A stretch of DNA of 64,000 nucleotides from Micromussa lordhowensis (Eukaryota; Cnidaria; Anthozoa; Scleractinia; Lobophylliidae). The notes below the pieces were generated by a model that did no database searches, had not been told where the DNA came from, and saw only the letters and a program-made list of their open reading frames with translations. Both the position numbers and the translations under genes were made by a program. Numbering within the stretch: the first letter of the stretch is position 1; each line of letters opens with the position of its first letter. Below, one piece after another: positions 12,240 to 25,843 of this stretch. The stretch covers positions 5,775,046 through 5,839,045 of the forward strand of contig OZ026603.1 of assembly GCA_964020085.1 (NCBI GenBank). Direction: 5' to 3'.

Positions 12240-14312
12240 TGGCACTTTAAGGAAATCCTAGTTAGAACATGATGGCATTGGCGCCAGGGTGTTTTTTCTG
12301 GCCTTCTTTTTGCAGTAGTTTCCCCTGGTCCCAACTTTGCAGAATTTCAGAAAACGCGCGCTGGGGGTCCCCTTGGCAAATTTGACATAGCTCGGCTTCA
12401 CGGGCATTTTAAGAGGCGCGGTTTGCAGCAAAATGTTCTGCTAGGTTGGCACTTTAAGGAAATTCTAGTTAGAACATGATGGCATTGGCGCCAGGGTGTT
12501 TTTTGTGGCCTTCTTTTTGTGGTAGTTTCCCCTGGTCCCAACTTTGCAGAATTTCAGAAAACGCGCGCTGGGGGTCCCCTTGGCAAATTTGACATAGCTC
12601 GGCTTCACGGGCACTTTAAGAGGCGCGGTTTGCAGCAAAATCTTCTGCTTGGTAGGCACTTCAAGGAAATCCTAGTTAGAACATGATGGCATTGGCGCCA
12701 GGGTGTTTTTTTTGGCCTTCTTTTTGCAGTAGTTTCCCCTGGTCCCAACTTTGCAGAATTTCAGAAAACGCGCGCTGGGGGTCCCCTTGGCAAATTTGAC
12801 ATAGCTCAGCTTCACGGGCACTTTAAGAGGCGCGGTTTGCAGCAAAATGTTCTGCTAGGTTGGCACTTTAACGAAATTCTAGTTAGAACATGATGGCATT
12901 GGCGCCAGGGTGTTTTTTCTGGCCTTCTTTTTGCAGTAGTTTCCCCTGGTCCCAACTTTGCAGAATTTCAGAAAACGCGCGCTGGGGGTCCCCTTGGCAA
13001 ATTTGACATAGCTCGGCTTCACGGGCACTTTAAGAGGCGCGGTTTGCAGCAAAATGTTCTGCTAGGTTGGCACTTTAAGGAAATCCTAGTTAGAACATGA
13101 TGGCATTGGCGCCAGGCTGTTTTTTCTGGCCTTCTTTTTGCAGTAGTTTCCCCTGGTCCCAACTTTGCAGAATTTCAGAAAACGCGCGCTGGGGGTCCCC
13201 TTGGCAAATTTGACATAGCTCGGCTTCACGGGCATTTTAAGAGGCGCGGTTTGCAGCAAAATGTTCTGCTAGGTTGGCACTTTAAGGAAATTCTAGTTAG
13301 AACATGATGGCATTGGCGCCAGGGTGTTTTTTCTGGCCTTCTTTTTGCAGTAGTTTCCCCTGGTCCCAACTTTGCAGAATTTCAGAAAACGCGCGCTGGG
13401 GGTCCCCTTGGCAAATTTGACATAGCTCGGCTTCACGGGCACTTTAAGAGGCGCGGTTTGCAGCAAAATGTTCTGCTAGGTTGGCACTTTAAGGAAATCC
13501 TAGTTAGAACATGATGGCATTGGCGCCAGGCTGTTTTTTCTGGCCTTCTTTTTGCAGTAGTTTCCCCTGGTCCCAACTTTGCAGAATTTCAGAAAACGCG
13601 CGCTGGGGGTCCCCTTGGCAAATTTGACATAGCTCGGCTTCACGGGCATTTTAAGAGGCGCGGTTTGCAGCAAAATGTTCTGCTAGGTTGGCACTTTAAG
13701 GAAATTCTAGTTAGAACATGATGGCATTGGCGCCAGGGTGTTTTTTGTGGCCTTCTTTTTGTGGTAGTTTCCCCTGGTCCCAACTTTGCAGAATTTCAGA
13801 AAACGCGCGCTGGGGGTCCCCTTGGCAAATTTGACATAGCTCGGCTTCACGGGCACTTTAAGAGGCGCGGTTTGCAGCAAAATCTTCTGCTTGGTAGGCA
13901 CTTCAAGGAAATCCTAGTTAGAACATGATGGCATTGGCGCCAGGGTGTTTTTTTTGGCCTTCTTTTTGCAGTAGTTTCCCCTGGTCCCAACTTTGCAGAA
14001 TTTCAGAAAACGCGCGCTGGGGGTCCCCTTGGCAAATTTGACATAGCTCAGCTTCACGGGCACTTTAAGAGGCGCGGTTTGCAGCAAAATGTTCTGCTAG
14101 GTTGGCACTTTAAGGAAATTCTAGTTAGAACATGATGGCATTGGCGCCAGGGTGTTTTTTCTGGCCTTCTTTTTGCAGTAGTTTCCCCTGGTCCCAACTT
14201 TGCAGAATTTCAGAAAACGCGCGCTGGGGGTCCCCTTGGCAAATTTGACATAGCTCGGCTTCACGGGCACTTTAAGAGGCGCGGTTTGCAGCAAAATGTT
14301 CTGCTAGGTTGG
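12240..14312. repeat. Six-unit (1242-bp) higher-order repeat, about 1.7 copies
   Basis: The stretch 12240-13070 matches 13482-14312 at a shift of exactly 1242 bp. Shared markers are cgggcattttaag, gtgttttttgtgg followed by tttttgtggtag, cttctgcttggtaggcac, and agctcagcttc. Only isolated differences are seen, such as taacgaaat at 12879 against taaggaaat, and gccaggctg against gccagggtg. After about 13075 the two copies diverge into different unit types. Part of the pattern (cttctgcttggtaggcac) appears again 828 bp further on at about 14711. Confidence 0.75.
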
Positions 14313-16329
14313 CACTTCAAGGAAATTCTAGTTAGAACATGATGGCATTGGCGCTAGGGTGTCTTTTGTGGCCTTCTTTTTGCAGTAGTTTCCCCTGGTC
14401 CCAACTTTGCAGAATTTCAGAAAACGCGCGCTGGGGGTCCCCTTGGCAAATTTGACATAGCTCGGCTTCACGGGCACTTTAAGAGGCGCGGTTTGCAGCA
14501 AAATGTTCTCCTAGGTTGGCACTTTAAGGAAATCCTAGTTAGAACATGATGGCATTGGCGCCAGGCTGTTGTTTCTGGCCTTCTTTTTGCAGTAGTTTCC
14601 CCTGGTCCCAACTTTGCAGAATTTCAGAAAACGCGCGCTGGGGGTCCCCTTGGCAAATTTGACATAGCTCGGCTTCACGGGCACTTTAAGAGGCGCGGTT
14701 TGCAGCAAAATCTTCTGCTTGGTAGGCACTTCAAGGAAATCCTAGTTAGAACATGATGGCATTGGCGCCAGGGTGTTTTTTTTGGCCTTCTTTTTGCAGT
14801 AGTTTCCCCTGGTCCCAACTTTGCAGAATTTCAGAAAACGCGCGCTGGGGGTCCCCTTGGCAAATTTGACATAGCTCAGCTTCACGGGCACTTTAAGAGG
14901 CGCGGTTTGCAGCAAAATGTTCTGCTAGGTTGGCACTTTAAGGAAATTCTAGTTAGAACATGATGGCATTGGCGCCAGGGTGTTTTTTCTGGCCTTCTTT
15001 TTGCAGTAGTTTCCCCTGGTCCCAACTTTGCAGAATTTCAGAAAACGCGCGCTGGGGGTCCCCTTGGCAAATTTGACATAGCTCGGCTTCACGGGCACTT
15101 TAAGAGGCGCGGTTTGCAGCAAAATGTTCTGCTAGGTTGGCACTTCAAGGAAATTCTAGTTAGAACATGATGGCATTGGCGCTAGGGTGTCTTTTGTGGC
15201 CTTCTTTTTGCAGTAGTTTCCCCTGGTCCCAACTTTGCAGAATTTCAGAAAACGCGCGCTGGGGGTCCCCTTGGCAAATTTGATATAGCTCGGCTTCACG
15301 GGCACTTTAAGAGGCGCGGTTTGCAGCAAAATGTTCTGCTAGGTTGGCACTTTAAGGAAATCCTAGTTAGAACATGATGGCATTGGCGCCAGGGTGTTTT
15401 TTCTTGCCTTCTTTTTGCAGTAATTTCCCCTGGTCCCAACTTTGCAGAATTTCAGAAAACGCGCGCTGGGGGTCCCCTTGGCAAATTTGACATAGCTCGG
15501 CTTCACGGGCACTTTAAGAGGCGCGGTTTGCAGCAAAATGTTCTGCTAGGTTGGCACTTTAAGGAAATTCTAGTTAGAACATGATGGCATTGGCGCCAGG
15601 GTGTTTTTTCTGGCCTTCTTTTTGCAGTAGTTTCCCCTGGTCCCAACTTTGCAGAATTTCAGAAAACGCGCGCTGGGGGTCCCCTTGGCAAATTTGACAT
15701 AGCTCGGCTTCACGGGCATTTTAAGAGGCGCAGTTTGCAGCAAAATGTTCTGCTAGGTTGGCACTTTAAGGAAATTTTAGTTAGAACATGATGGCATTGG
15801 CGCCAGGGTGTTTTTTCTGGCCTTCTTTTTGTGGTAGTTTCCCCTGGTCCCAACTTTGCAGAACTTCAGAAAACGCGCGCTGGGGGTCCCCTTGGCAAAT
15901 TTGACATAGCTCGGCTTCACGGGCACTTTAAGAGGCGCGGTTTGCAGCAAAATGTTCTGCTAGGTTGGCACTTCAAGGAAATCCTAGTTAGAACATGATG
16001 GCATTGGCGCCAGGGTGTTTTTTCTGGCCTTCTTTTTGCAGTAGTTTCCCCTGGTCCCAACTTTGCAGAATTTCAGAAAACGCGCGCTGATGGTCCCCTT
16101 GGCAAATTTGACATAGCTCGGCTTCACGGGCACTTTAAGAGGCGCGGTTTGCAGCAAAATGTTCTGCTAGGTTGGCACTTCAAGGAAATCCTAGTTAGAA
16201 CATGATGGCATTGGCGCCAGGGTGTTTTTTCTGGCCTTCTTTTTGCAGTAGTTTCCCCTGGTCCCAACTTTGCAGAATTTCAGAAAACGCGCGCTGATGG
16301 TCCCCTTGGCAAATTTGACATAGCTCGGC

Positions 16330-16580
16330 TTCACGGGCACTTTAGGAGGCGCGGTTTGAAGCAAAATGTTCTGCTAGGTTGGCACTTCAAGGAAATCCTA
16401 GTTAAAACATGATGGCATTGGCGCCAGGGTGTTTTCTCTGGCCTTCTTTTTGCAGTAGTTTCCCCTGGTCCAGACTTTGCAGAATTTCAGAAAACGCGCG
16501 CTGGGGGTCCCCTTGGCAAATTTGATATAGCTTGGCTTCACGGGCACTTTAAGAGGCGCGGTGTGCAGTAAAATGTTCTG
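16330..16580. repeat. Diverged satellite units
   Basis: These units have more private substitutions than their neighbours: actttaggagg, ggtttgaagcaaaatg, ggtccagactttg, tttgatatagcttggc and cggtgtgcagtaaaatg. They are still in phase and full length. They may be relics that have escaped homogenisation. Confidence 0.65.
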
Positions 16581-16779
16581 CTAGGTTGGCACTTTAAGGA
16601 AATCCTAGTTAGAACATGATGGCATTGGCGCCAGGGTGTTTTTTCTGGCCTTCTTTTTGCAGTAGTTTCCCCTGGTCCCAACTTTGCAGAATTTCAGAAA
16701 ACGCGCGCTGGGGGTCCCCTTGGCAAATTTGACATAGCTCGGCTTCACGGGCACTTTAAGAGGCGCGGTTTGGAGCAAA

Positions 16780-19700
16780 ATGTTTTGCTAGGTTGGCACT
16801 TTGAGGAAATGCCAGTTAGAACATGATGGCATTCGCGCCAGGGTGTTTTTTCTGGCCTTCTTTTTGCAGTAGTTTCCCCTGGTCCCAACTTTGCAGAATT
16901 TCAGAAAACGCGCGCTGGGGGTCCCCTTGGCAAATTTGACATAGCTCGGCTTCACGGGCACTTTAAGAGGCGCGGTTTGCAGCAAAATGTTCTGCTAGGT
17001 TGGCACTTCAAGGAAATCCTAGTTTGAACATGATGGCATTGGAGCCAGGGTGTTTTTTCTGGCCTTCTTTTTGCAGTTGTTTCCCCTGGTCCCAACTTTG
17101 CAGAATTTCAGAAAACGCGCGCTGGGGGTCCCCTTGGCAAATTTGACATAGCTCGGCTTCACGGGCACTTTAAGAGGCGCGGTTTGCAGCAACATCTTCT
17201 GCTTGGTTTGCACTTGAAGGAAATCTTAGTTAGAACATGATGGCATTGGCGCCAGGGTGTTTTTTTTGGCCTTCTTTTTGCAGTAGTTTCCCCTGGTCCC
17301 AACTTTGCAGAATTTCAGAAAACGCGCGCTGGAGGTCCCCTTGGCAAATTTGACATAGCTCAGCTTCACGGGCACTTTAAGAGGCGCGGTTTGCAGCAAA
17401 ATGTTCTGCTAGGTTGGCACTTTAAGGAAATCGTAGTTAGAACATGATGGCATTGGCGCCAGGGTGTTTTTTCTGGCCTTCTTTTTGCAGTAGTTTCCCC
17501 TGGTCCCAACTTTGCAGAATTTCAGAAAACGCGCGCTGGGGGTCCCCTTGGCAAATTTGACATAGCTCGGCTTCACGGGCACTTTAAGAGGCGCGGTTTG
17601 CAGCAAAATGTTCTGCTAGGTTGGCACTTCAAGAAAATCCTAGTTAGAACATGATGGCATTGGCGCTAGGGTGTCTTTTGTGGCCTTCTTTTTGCAGTAG
17701 TTTCCCCTGGTCCCAACTTTGCAGAATTTCAGAAAACGCGCGCTGGGGGTCCCCTTGGCAAATTTGACATAGCTCGGCTTCACGGGCACTTTAAGAGGCG
17801 CGGTTTGCAGCAAAATGTTCTGCTAGGTTGGCACTTCAAGGAAATCCTAGTTTGAACATGATGGCATTGGAGCCAGGGTGTTTTTTCTGGCCTTCTTTTT
17901 GCAGTTGTTTCCCCTGGTCCCAACTTTGCAGAATTTCAGAAAACGCGCGCTGGGGGTCCCCTTGGCAAATTTGACATAGCTCGGCTTCACGGGCACTTTA
18001 AGAGGCGCGGTTTGCAGCAACATCTTCTGCTTGGTTTGCACTTGAAGGAAATCTTAGTTAGAACATGATGGCATTGGCGCCAGGGTGTTTTTTTTGGCCT
18101 TCTTTTTGCAGTAGTTTCCCCTGGTCCCAACTTTGCAGAATTTCAGAAAACGCGCGCTGGAGGTCCCCTTGGCAAATTTGACATAGCTCAGCTTCACGGG
18201 CACTTTAAGAGGCGCGGTTTGCAGCAAAATGTTCTGCTAGGTTGGCACTTTAAGGAAATCCTAGTTAGAACATGATGGCATTGGCGCCAGGGTGTTTTTT
18301 CTGGCCTTCATTTTGCAGTAGTTTCCCCTGGTCCCAACTTTGCAGAATTTCAGAAAACGCGCGCTGGGGGTCCCCTTGGCAAATTTGACATAGCTCGGCT
18401 TCACGGGCACTTTAAGAGGCGCGGTTTGCAGCAAAATGTTCTGCTAGGTTGGCACTTCAAGAAAATCCTAGTTAGAACATGATGGCATTGGCGCTAGGGT
18501 GTCTTTTGTGGCCTTCTTTTTGCAGTAGTTTCCCCTGGTCCCAACTTTGCAGAATTTCAGAAAACGCGCGCTGGGGGTCCCCTTGGCAAATTTGACATAG
18601 CTCGGCTTCACGGGCACTTTAAGAGGCGCGGTTTGCAGCAAAATGTTCTGCTAGGTTGGCACTTCAAGGAAATCCTAGTTAAAACATGATGGCATTGGCG
18701 CCAGGGTGTTTTTTCTGGCCTTCTTTTTGCAGTAGTTTCCCCTGGTCCCAACTTTGCAGAATTTCAGAAAACGCGCGCTGGGGGTCCCCTTGGCAAATTT
18801 GACATAGCTCGGCTTCACGGGCACTTTAAGAGGCGCGGTTTGCAGCAAAATGTTCTCCTAGGTTGGCACTTGAAGGAAATCCTAGTTAGAACATGATGGC
18901 ATTGGCGCCAGGCTGTTTTTTCTGGCCTTCTTTTTGCAGTAGTTTCCCCTGGTCCCAACTTTGCAGCATTTCAGAAAACGCGCGCTGGGGGTCCCCTTGG
19001 CAAATTTGACATAGCTCGGCTTCACGGGCACTTTAAGAGGCGCGGTTTGCAGCAAAATGTTTTGCTAGGTTGGCACTTTGAGGAAATGCCAGTTAGAACA
19101 TGATGGCATTCGCGCCAGGGTGTTTTTTCTGGCCTTCTTTTTGCAGTAGTTTCCCCTGGTCCCAACTTTGCAGAATTTCAGAAAACGCGCGCTGGGGGTC
19201 CCCTTGGCAAATTTGACATAGCTCGGCTTCACGGGCACTTTAAGAGGCGCGGTTTGCAGCAAAATGTTCTGCTAGGTTGGCACTTCAAGGAAATCCTAGT
19301 TTGAACATGATGGCATTGGAGCCAGGGTGTTTTTTCTGGCCTTCTTTTTGCAGTTGTTTCCCCTGGTCCCAACTTTGCAGAATTTCAGAAAACGCGCGCT
19401 GGGGGTCCCCTTGGCAAATTTGACATAGCTCGGCTTCACGGGCACTTTAAGAGGCGCGGTTTGCAGCAAAATCTTCTGCTTGGTTTGCACTTGAAGGAAA
19501 TCTTAGTTAGAACATGATGGCATTGGCGCCAGGGTGTTTTTTTTGGCCTTCTTTTTGCAGTAGTTTCCCCTGGTCCCAACTTTGCAGAATTTCAGAAAAC
19601 GCGCGCTGGAGGTCCCCTTGGCAAATTTGACATAGCTCAGCTTCACGGGCACTTTAAGAGGCGCGGTTTGCAGCAAAATGTTCTGCTAGGTTGGCACTTT

Positions 19701-20513
19701 AAGGACATTTTAGTTAGAACATGATGGCATTGGCGCCAGGGTGTTTTTTCTGGCCTTCTTTTTGCAGTAGTTTCCCCTGGTCCCAACTTTGCAGAATTTC
19801 AGAAAACGCGCGCTGGGGGTCCCCTTGGCAAATTTGACATAGCTCGGCTTCACGGGCACTTTAAGAGGCGCGGTTTGCAGCAAAATGTTCTGCTAGGTTG
19901 GCACTTCAAGAAAATCCTAGTTAGAACATGATGGCATTGGCGCTAGGGTGTCTTTTGTGGCCTTCTTTTTGCAGTAGTTTCCCCTGGTCCCAACTTTGCA
20001 GAATTTCAGAAAACGCGCGCTGGGGGTCCCCTTGGCAAATTTGACATAGCTCGGCTTCACGGGCACTTTAAGAGGCGCGGTTTGCAGCAAAATGTTCTGC
20101 TAGGTTGGCACTTCAAGGAAATCCTAGTTAAAACATGATGGCATTGGCGCCAGGGTGTTTTTTCTGGCCTTCTTTTTGCAGTAGTTTCCCCTGGTCCCAA
20201 CTTTGCAGAATTTCAGAAAACGCGCGCTGGGGGTCCCCTTGGCAAATTTGACATAGCTCGGCTTCACGGGCACTTTAAGAGGCGCGGTTTGCAGCAAAAT
20301 GTTCTCCTAGGTTGGCACTTGAAGGAAATCCTAGTTAGAACATGATGGCATTGGCGCCAGGCTGTTTTTTCTGGCCTTCTTTTTGCAGTAGTTTCCCCTG
20401 GTCCCAACTTTGCAGCATTTCAGAAAACGCGCGCTGGGGGTCCCCTTGGCAAATTTGACATAGCTCGGCTTCACGGGCACTTTAAGAGGCGCGGTTTGCA
20501 GCAAAATGTTCTG
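16780..20513. repeat. Overlapping 828-, 1449- and 2277-bp higher-order repeats
   Basis: Units with ggaaatgccagttag plus cattcgcgcc occur at about 16805 and 19082, 2277 bp (11 units) apart. Units with ctagtttgaac plus ttggagccaggg recur at about 17039, 17867 and 19316 (shifts of 828 and 1449 bp). The units cacttcaagaaaatcc followed by gctagggtgtcttttgtgg recur at about 17625, 18453 and 19902. The unusual ttgcagcatttcag occurs at about 18961 and 20410, again 1449 bp apart. The pattern fits successive unequal exchanges with four- and seven-unit registers. Confidence 0.75.
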
Positions 20514-22158
20514 CTAGGTTGGCACTTTAAGGAAATCCTAGTTAGAACATGATGGCATTGGCGCCAGGGTGTTTTTTTTCTGGCCTTCTTTTTGCAGTAG
20601 TTTCCCCTGGTCCCAACTTTGCAGAATTTCAGAAAACGCGCGCTGGGGGTCCCCTTGGCAAATTTGACATAGCTCGGCTTCACGGGCACTTTAAGAGGCG
20701 CGGTTTGCAGCAAAATGTTTTGCTAGGTTGGCACTTTAAGGAAATCCTAGTTAGAACATGATGGCATTGGCGCCAGGGTGTTTTTTCTGGCCTTCTTTTT
20801 GCAGTAGTTTCCCCTGGTCCCAACTTTGCAGAATTTCAGAAAACGCGCGCTGGGGGTCCCCTTGGCAAATTTGACATAGCTCGGCTTCACGGGCACTTTA
20901 AGAGGCGCGGTTTGCAGCAAAATGTTCTGCTAGGTTGGCACTTGAAGGAAATATTAGTTAGAATATGATGGCATTGGCGCCAGGGTGTTTGTTTCTGGCG
21001 TTCTTTTTGCAGTAGTTTCCCCTGGTCCCAACTTTGCAGAATTTCAGAAAACGCGCGCTGGGGGTCCCCTTGGCAAATTTGACATAGCTCGGCTTCACGG
21101 GCACTTTAAGAGGCGCGGTTTGCAGCAAAATGTTGTGCTAGGTTGGCACTTCAAGTAAATTCTAGTTAGAACATGATGGCATTGGCGCTAGGGTGTCTTT
21201 TGTGGCCTTCTTTTTGCAGTAGTTTCCCCTGGTCCCAACTTTGCAGAATTTCAGAAAACGCGCGCTGGGGGTCCCCTTGGCAAATTTGACATAGCTCGGC
21301 TTCACGGGCACTTTAAGAGGCGCGGTTTGCAGCAAAATGTTCTGCTAGGTTGGCACTTTAAGGAAATCCTAGTTAGAACATGATGGCATTGGCGCCAGGG
21401 TGTTTTTTCTGGCCTTCTTTTTGCAGTAGTTTCCCCTGGTCCCAACTTTGCAGAATTTCAGAAAACGCGCGCTGGGGGTCCCCTTGGCAAATTTGACATA
21501 GCTCGGCTTCACGGGCACTTTAAGAGGCGCGGTTTGCAGCAAAAAGTTCTGCTAGGTTGGCAGTTGAAGGAAATATTAGTTACAATATGATGGCATTGGC
21601 GCCAGGGTGTTTGTTTCTGGCGTTCTTTTTGCAGTAGTTTCCCCTTGTCCCAACTTTGCAGAATTTCAGAAAACGCGCGCTGGGGGTTTCCTTGGCAAAT
21701 TTGACATAGCTCGGCTTCACGGGCACTTTAAGAGGCGCGGTTTGCAGCAAAATGTTCTGCTAGGTTGGCACTTTAAGGAAATCCTAGTTAGAACATGATG
21801 GCATTGGCGCTAGGGTGTCTTTTGTGGCCTTCTTTTTGCAGTAGTTTCCCCTGGTCCCAACTTTGCAGAATTTCAGAAAACGCGCGCTGGGGGTCCCCTT
21901 GGCAAATTTGACATAGCTCGGCTTCACGGGCACTTTAAGAGGCGCGGTTTGCAGCAAAATGTTCTGCTAGGTTGGCACTTCAAGGAAATCGTAGTTAGAA
22001 CATGATGGCATTGGCGCCAGGGTGTTTTTTCTGGCCTTCTTTTTGCAGTAGTTTCCCCTGGTCCCAACTTTGCAGAATTTCAGAAAACGCGCGCTGGGGG
22101 TCCCCTTGGCAAATTTGACATAGCTCGGCTTCACGGGCACTTTAAGAGGCGCGGTTTG

Positions 22159-22986
22159 CAGCAAAATGTTCTGCTAGGTTGGCACTTCAAGGAAATCCTA
22201 GTTAGAACATGATGGCATTGGCGCCAGGCTGTTTTTTCTGGCCTTCTTTTTGCAGTAGTTTCCCCTGGTCCCAACTTTGCAGAATTTCAGAAAACGCGCG
22301 CTGGGGGTCCCCTTGGCAAATTTGACATAGCTCGGCTTCACGGGCACTTTAAGAGGCGCAGTTTGCAGCAAAATGTTCTGCTAGGTTGGCACTTTAAGGA
22401 AATCTTAGTTAGAACATGATGGCATTGGCGCCAGGGTGTTTTTTTTTCTGGCCTTCTTTTTGCAGTAGTTTCCCCTGGTCCCAACTTTGCAGAATTTCAG
22501 AAAACGCGCGCTGGGGGTCCCCTTGGCAAATTTGACATAGCTCGGCTTCACGGGCACTTTAAGAGGCGCGGTTTGCAGCAAAATGTTCTGCTAGGTTGGC
22601 ACTTCAAGGAAATCCTAGTTAGAACATGATGGCATTGGCGCCAGGCTGTTTTTTCTGGCCTTCTTTTTGCAGTAGTTTCCCCTGGTCCCAACTTTGCAGA
22701 ATTTCAGAAAACGCGCGCTGGGGGTCCCCTTGGCAAATTTGACATAGCTCGGCTTCACGGGCACTTTAAGAGGCGCGGTTTGCAGCAAAATGTTCTGCTA
22801 GGTTGGCACTTTAAGGAAATCTTAGTTAGAACATGATGGCATTGGCGCCAGGGTGTTTTTTTTTCTGGCCTTCTTTTTGCAGTAGTTTCCCCTGGTCCCA
22901 ACTTTGCAGAATTTCAGAAAACGCGCGCTGGGGGTCCCCTTGGCAAATTTGACATAGCTCGGCTTCACGGGCACTTTAAGAGGCGC
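22159..22986. repeat. Two-unit (414-bp) tandem duplication
   Basis: A pair of units, one with gccaggctg and the next with an expanded T-run (nine T's after gtg), occurs twice in a row. The markers are at about 22225 and 22438, then about 22639 and 22852, a shift of exactly 414 bp. The expanded T-run is rare elsewhere in the window, so its presence in both copies supports a local duplication and not two independent slippage events. One difference is visible: ggcgcagtttgc near 22355 against ggcgcggtttgc. Confidence 0.75.
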
Positions 22987-23159
22987 GGTTTGCAGCAAAA
23001 TGTTCTGCTAGGTTGGCACTTTAAGGAAATCCTAGTTAAAACATGATGGCATTGGCGCCAGGGTGTTTTTTCTGGCCTTCTTTTTGCAGTAGTTTCCCCT
23101 GGTCCCAACTTTGCAGAATTTCAGAAAACGCGCGCTGGGGGTCCCCTTGGCAAATTTGA

Positions 23160-24010
23160 CATAACTCGGCTTCACGGGCACTTTAAGAGGCGCGGTTTGC
23201 AGCAAATTGTTTTGCTAGTTTGGCACTTCAAGGAAATCCTAGTTAGAACATGATGACATTGGCGCCAGGGTGTTTTTTCTGGCCTTCTTTTTGCAGTAGT
23301 TTCCCCTGGTCCCAACTTTGTAGAATTTCAGAAACGCGCGCTGGGGGTCCCCTTGGCAAATTTGACATAGCTCGGCTTCACGGGCACTTTAAGAGGCGCG
23401 CTTTGCAGCAAAATGTTCTGCTTGGTTGGCACTTCACGGAAATCGTAGTTAGAACATGATGGCATTGGCGCCAGGGTGTTTTTTCTGGCCTTCTTTTTGC
23501 AGTAGTTTCCCCTGGTCCCAACTTTGCAGAATTTCAGAAAACGCGCGCTGGGGGTCCCCTTGGCAAATTTGACATAGCTCCGCTTCAGGGGCCCTTTAAG
23601 AGGCGCGCTTTGCCGCAAAATGTTCTGCTAGGTTGGCACTTCAAGGAAATCCTAGTTAGAAAATGATGGCATTGGCGCCAGGGTTTTTTTTTTGGCCTTC
23701 TTTTTGCAGTAGTTTCCCCTGGTCCCAACTTTGCAGAATTTCAGAAAACGCGCGCTGGGGGTGCCCTTGGCAAATTTGACATAGTTCGGCTTCACGGGCA
23801 CTTTAAGAGGCGCGGTTTGCAGCAAAATATTCCGCTAGGTTGGCACTTCAAGGAAATCCTAGTTAGAACATGATGGCATTGGCGCCAGGGTGGTTTTTCT
23901 GGCCGTCTTTTTGCAGTAGTTTCCCCTGGTCCCAACTTTGCAGAATTTCAGAAAACGCGCGCTGTGGGTCCCCTTGGCAAATTTGACATAGCTCGCCTTC
24001 ACGGGCACTT
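23160..24010. repeat. Diverged satellite units
   Basis: A run of units with clustered private changes: cataactcggc, gcaaattgttttgctagtttgg, tttgtagaatttcagaaacgcg, ggcgcgctttgc, ctccgcttcaggggcccttt, tttgccgcaaaatg, aaatattccgc and ggccgtctttttg. One side effect is loss of both usual stops on the minus strand, giving a 96-codon readthrough across a unit boundary. This reflects divergence, not coding. Confidence 0.65.
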
Positions 24011-25671
24011 TAAGAGGCGCGGTTTGCAGCAAAATGTTCTGCTAGGTTGGCACTTTAAGGAAATTGTAGTTAAAACATGATGGCATTGGCGCCAGGGTGT
24101 TTTTTCTGGCCTTCTTTTTGCAGTAGTTTCCCCTGGTCCCAACTTTGCAGAATTTCAGAAAACGCGCGCTGGGGGTCCTTTTGGCAAATTTGACATAGCT
24201 CGGCTTCACGGGCACTTTAAGAGGCGCGGTTTGCGGCAAAATGTTCTGCTAGGTTGGCACTTGAAGGAAATCCTAGTTAGACCATGATGGCATTGGTGCC
24301 AGAGTGTTTTTTCTGGCCTTCTTTTTGCAGTAGTTTCCCCTGGTCCCAACTTTGCAGAATTTCAGAAAACGCGCGCTGGGGGTCCCCTTGGCAAATTTGA
24401 CATAGCTCGGCTTCACGGGCACTTTAAGAGGCGCGGTTTGCGGCAAAATGTTCTGCTAGGTAGGCACTTCAAGGAAATCCTAGTTAGAACATGATGGCAT
24501 TGGCGCCAGGATGTTTTTTTTTGGCCTTCTTTTTGCAGTAGTTTCCCCTGGTCCCAACTTTGTAGAATTTCAGAAACGCGCGCTGGGGGTTTCCTTGGCA
24601 AATTTGACATAGCTCGGCTTCACGGGCACTTTAAGAGGCGCGGTTTGCAGCAAAATGTTCTGCTTGGTTGGCACTTCACGGAAATCCTAGTTAGAACATG
24701 ATGGCATTGGCGCCAGGGTGTTTTTTCTGGCCTTCTTTTTGCAGTAGTTTCCCCTGGTCCCAACTTTGCAGAATTTCAGAAAACGCGCGCTGGGGGTCCC
24801 CTTGGCAAATTTGACATAGCTCAGCTTCACGGGCCCTTTAAGAGGCGCGGTTTGCAGCAAAATGTTCTGCTAGGTTGGCACTTCAAGGCAATCTTAGTTA
24901 GAACATGATGGCATTGGCGCCAGGGTGTTTTTTCTGGCCTTCTTTTTGCAGTAGTTTCCCCTGGTCCCAACTTTGCAGAATTTCAGAAAACGCGCGCTGG
25001 GGGTGCCCTTGGCAAATTTGACATAGTTCGGCTTCACGGGCACTTTAAGAGGCGCGGTTTGCAGCAAAATGTTTTGCTAGGTTGGCACTTCAAGGAAATC
25101 CTAGTTAGAACATGATGGCATTGGCGCCAGGGTGTTTTTTCTGGCCTTCTTTTTGCAGTAGTTTCCCCTGGTCCCAACTTTGCAGAATTTCAGAAAACGC
25201 GCGCTGGGGGTCTCCTTGGCAAATTTGACATAGCTCGGCTTCACGGGCACTTTAAGAGGCGCGGTTTGCAGCAAAATGTTCTGCTAGGTTGGCACTTCAA
25301 GGAAATCCTAGTTAAAACATGATGGCATTGGCGCCAGGGTGGTTTTTCTGGCCTTCTTTTTGCAGTAGTTTCCCCTGGTCCCAACTTTGCAGAATTTCAG
25401 AAAACGCGCGCTGGGGGTCCCCTTGGCAAATTTGACATAGCTCGCCTTCACGGGCACTTTAAGAGGCGCGGTTTGCAGCAAAATGTTCTGCTAGGTTGGC
25501 ACTTTAAGGAAATCGTAGTTAAAACATGATGGCGTTGGCGCCAGGGTGTTTTTTCTGGCCTTCTTTTTGCAGTAGTTTCCCCTGGTCCCAACTTTGCAGA
25601 ATTTCAGAAAACGCGCGCTGGGGGTCCCCTTGGCAAATTTGACATAGCTCGGCTTAACGGGCACTTTAAGA

Positions 25672-25843
25672 GGCGCGGTTTGCAGCAAAATGTTCTGCTA
25701 GGTTGGCACTTCAAGGAAATCCTAGTTAGAACATGATGGCATTGGCGCCAGGGTGTTTTTTTCTGGCCTTCTTTTTGCAGTAGTTTCCCCTGGTCTTAAC
25801 TTTGGCAAATTTGACATAGCTCGGCTTCACGGGCACTTTAAGA
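25672..25843. repeat. Truncated satellite unit (172 bp)
   Basis: This unit lacks 36 bp between cttaacttt and ggcaaatttg. The missing part would run from gcagaatttc to the end of tcccctt. Phase resumes normally afterwards. The unit also carries ggtcttaac in place of ggtcccaac just before the break. It is the first of two adjacent shortened units; all other units seen are within a few bases of 207 bp. Confidence 0.9.

Noticed and set aside
23328..23618. 96-codon minus-strand ORF, the longest in the window
   Set aside because: It is produced by cttggttgg and tcgtagttag removing both usual stops in one diverged unit. It is a readthrough of the satellite, not a gene.
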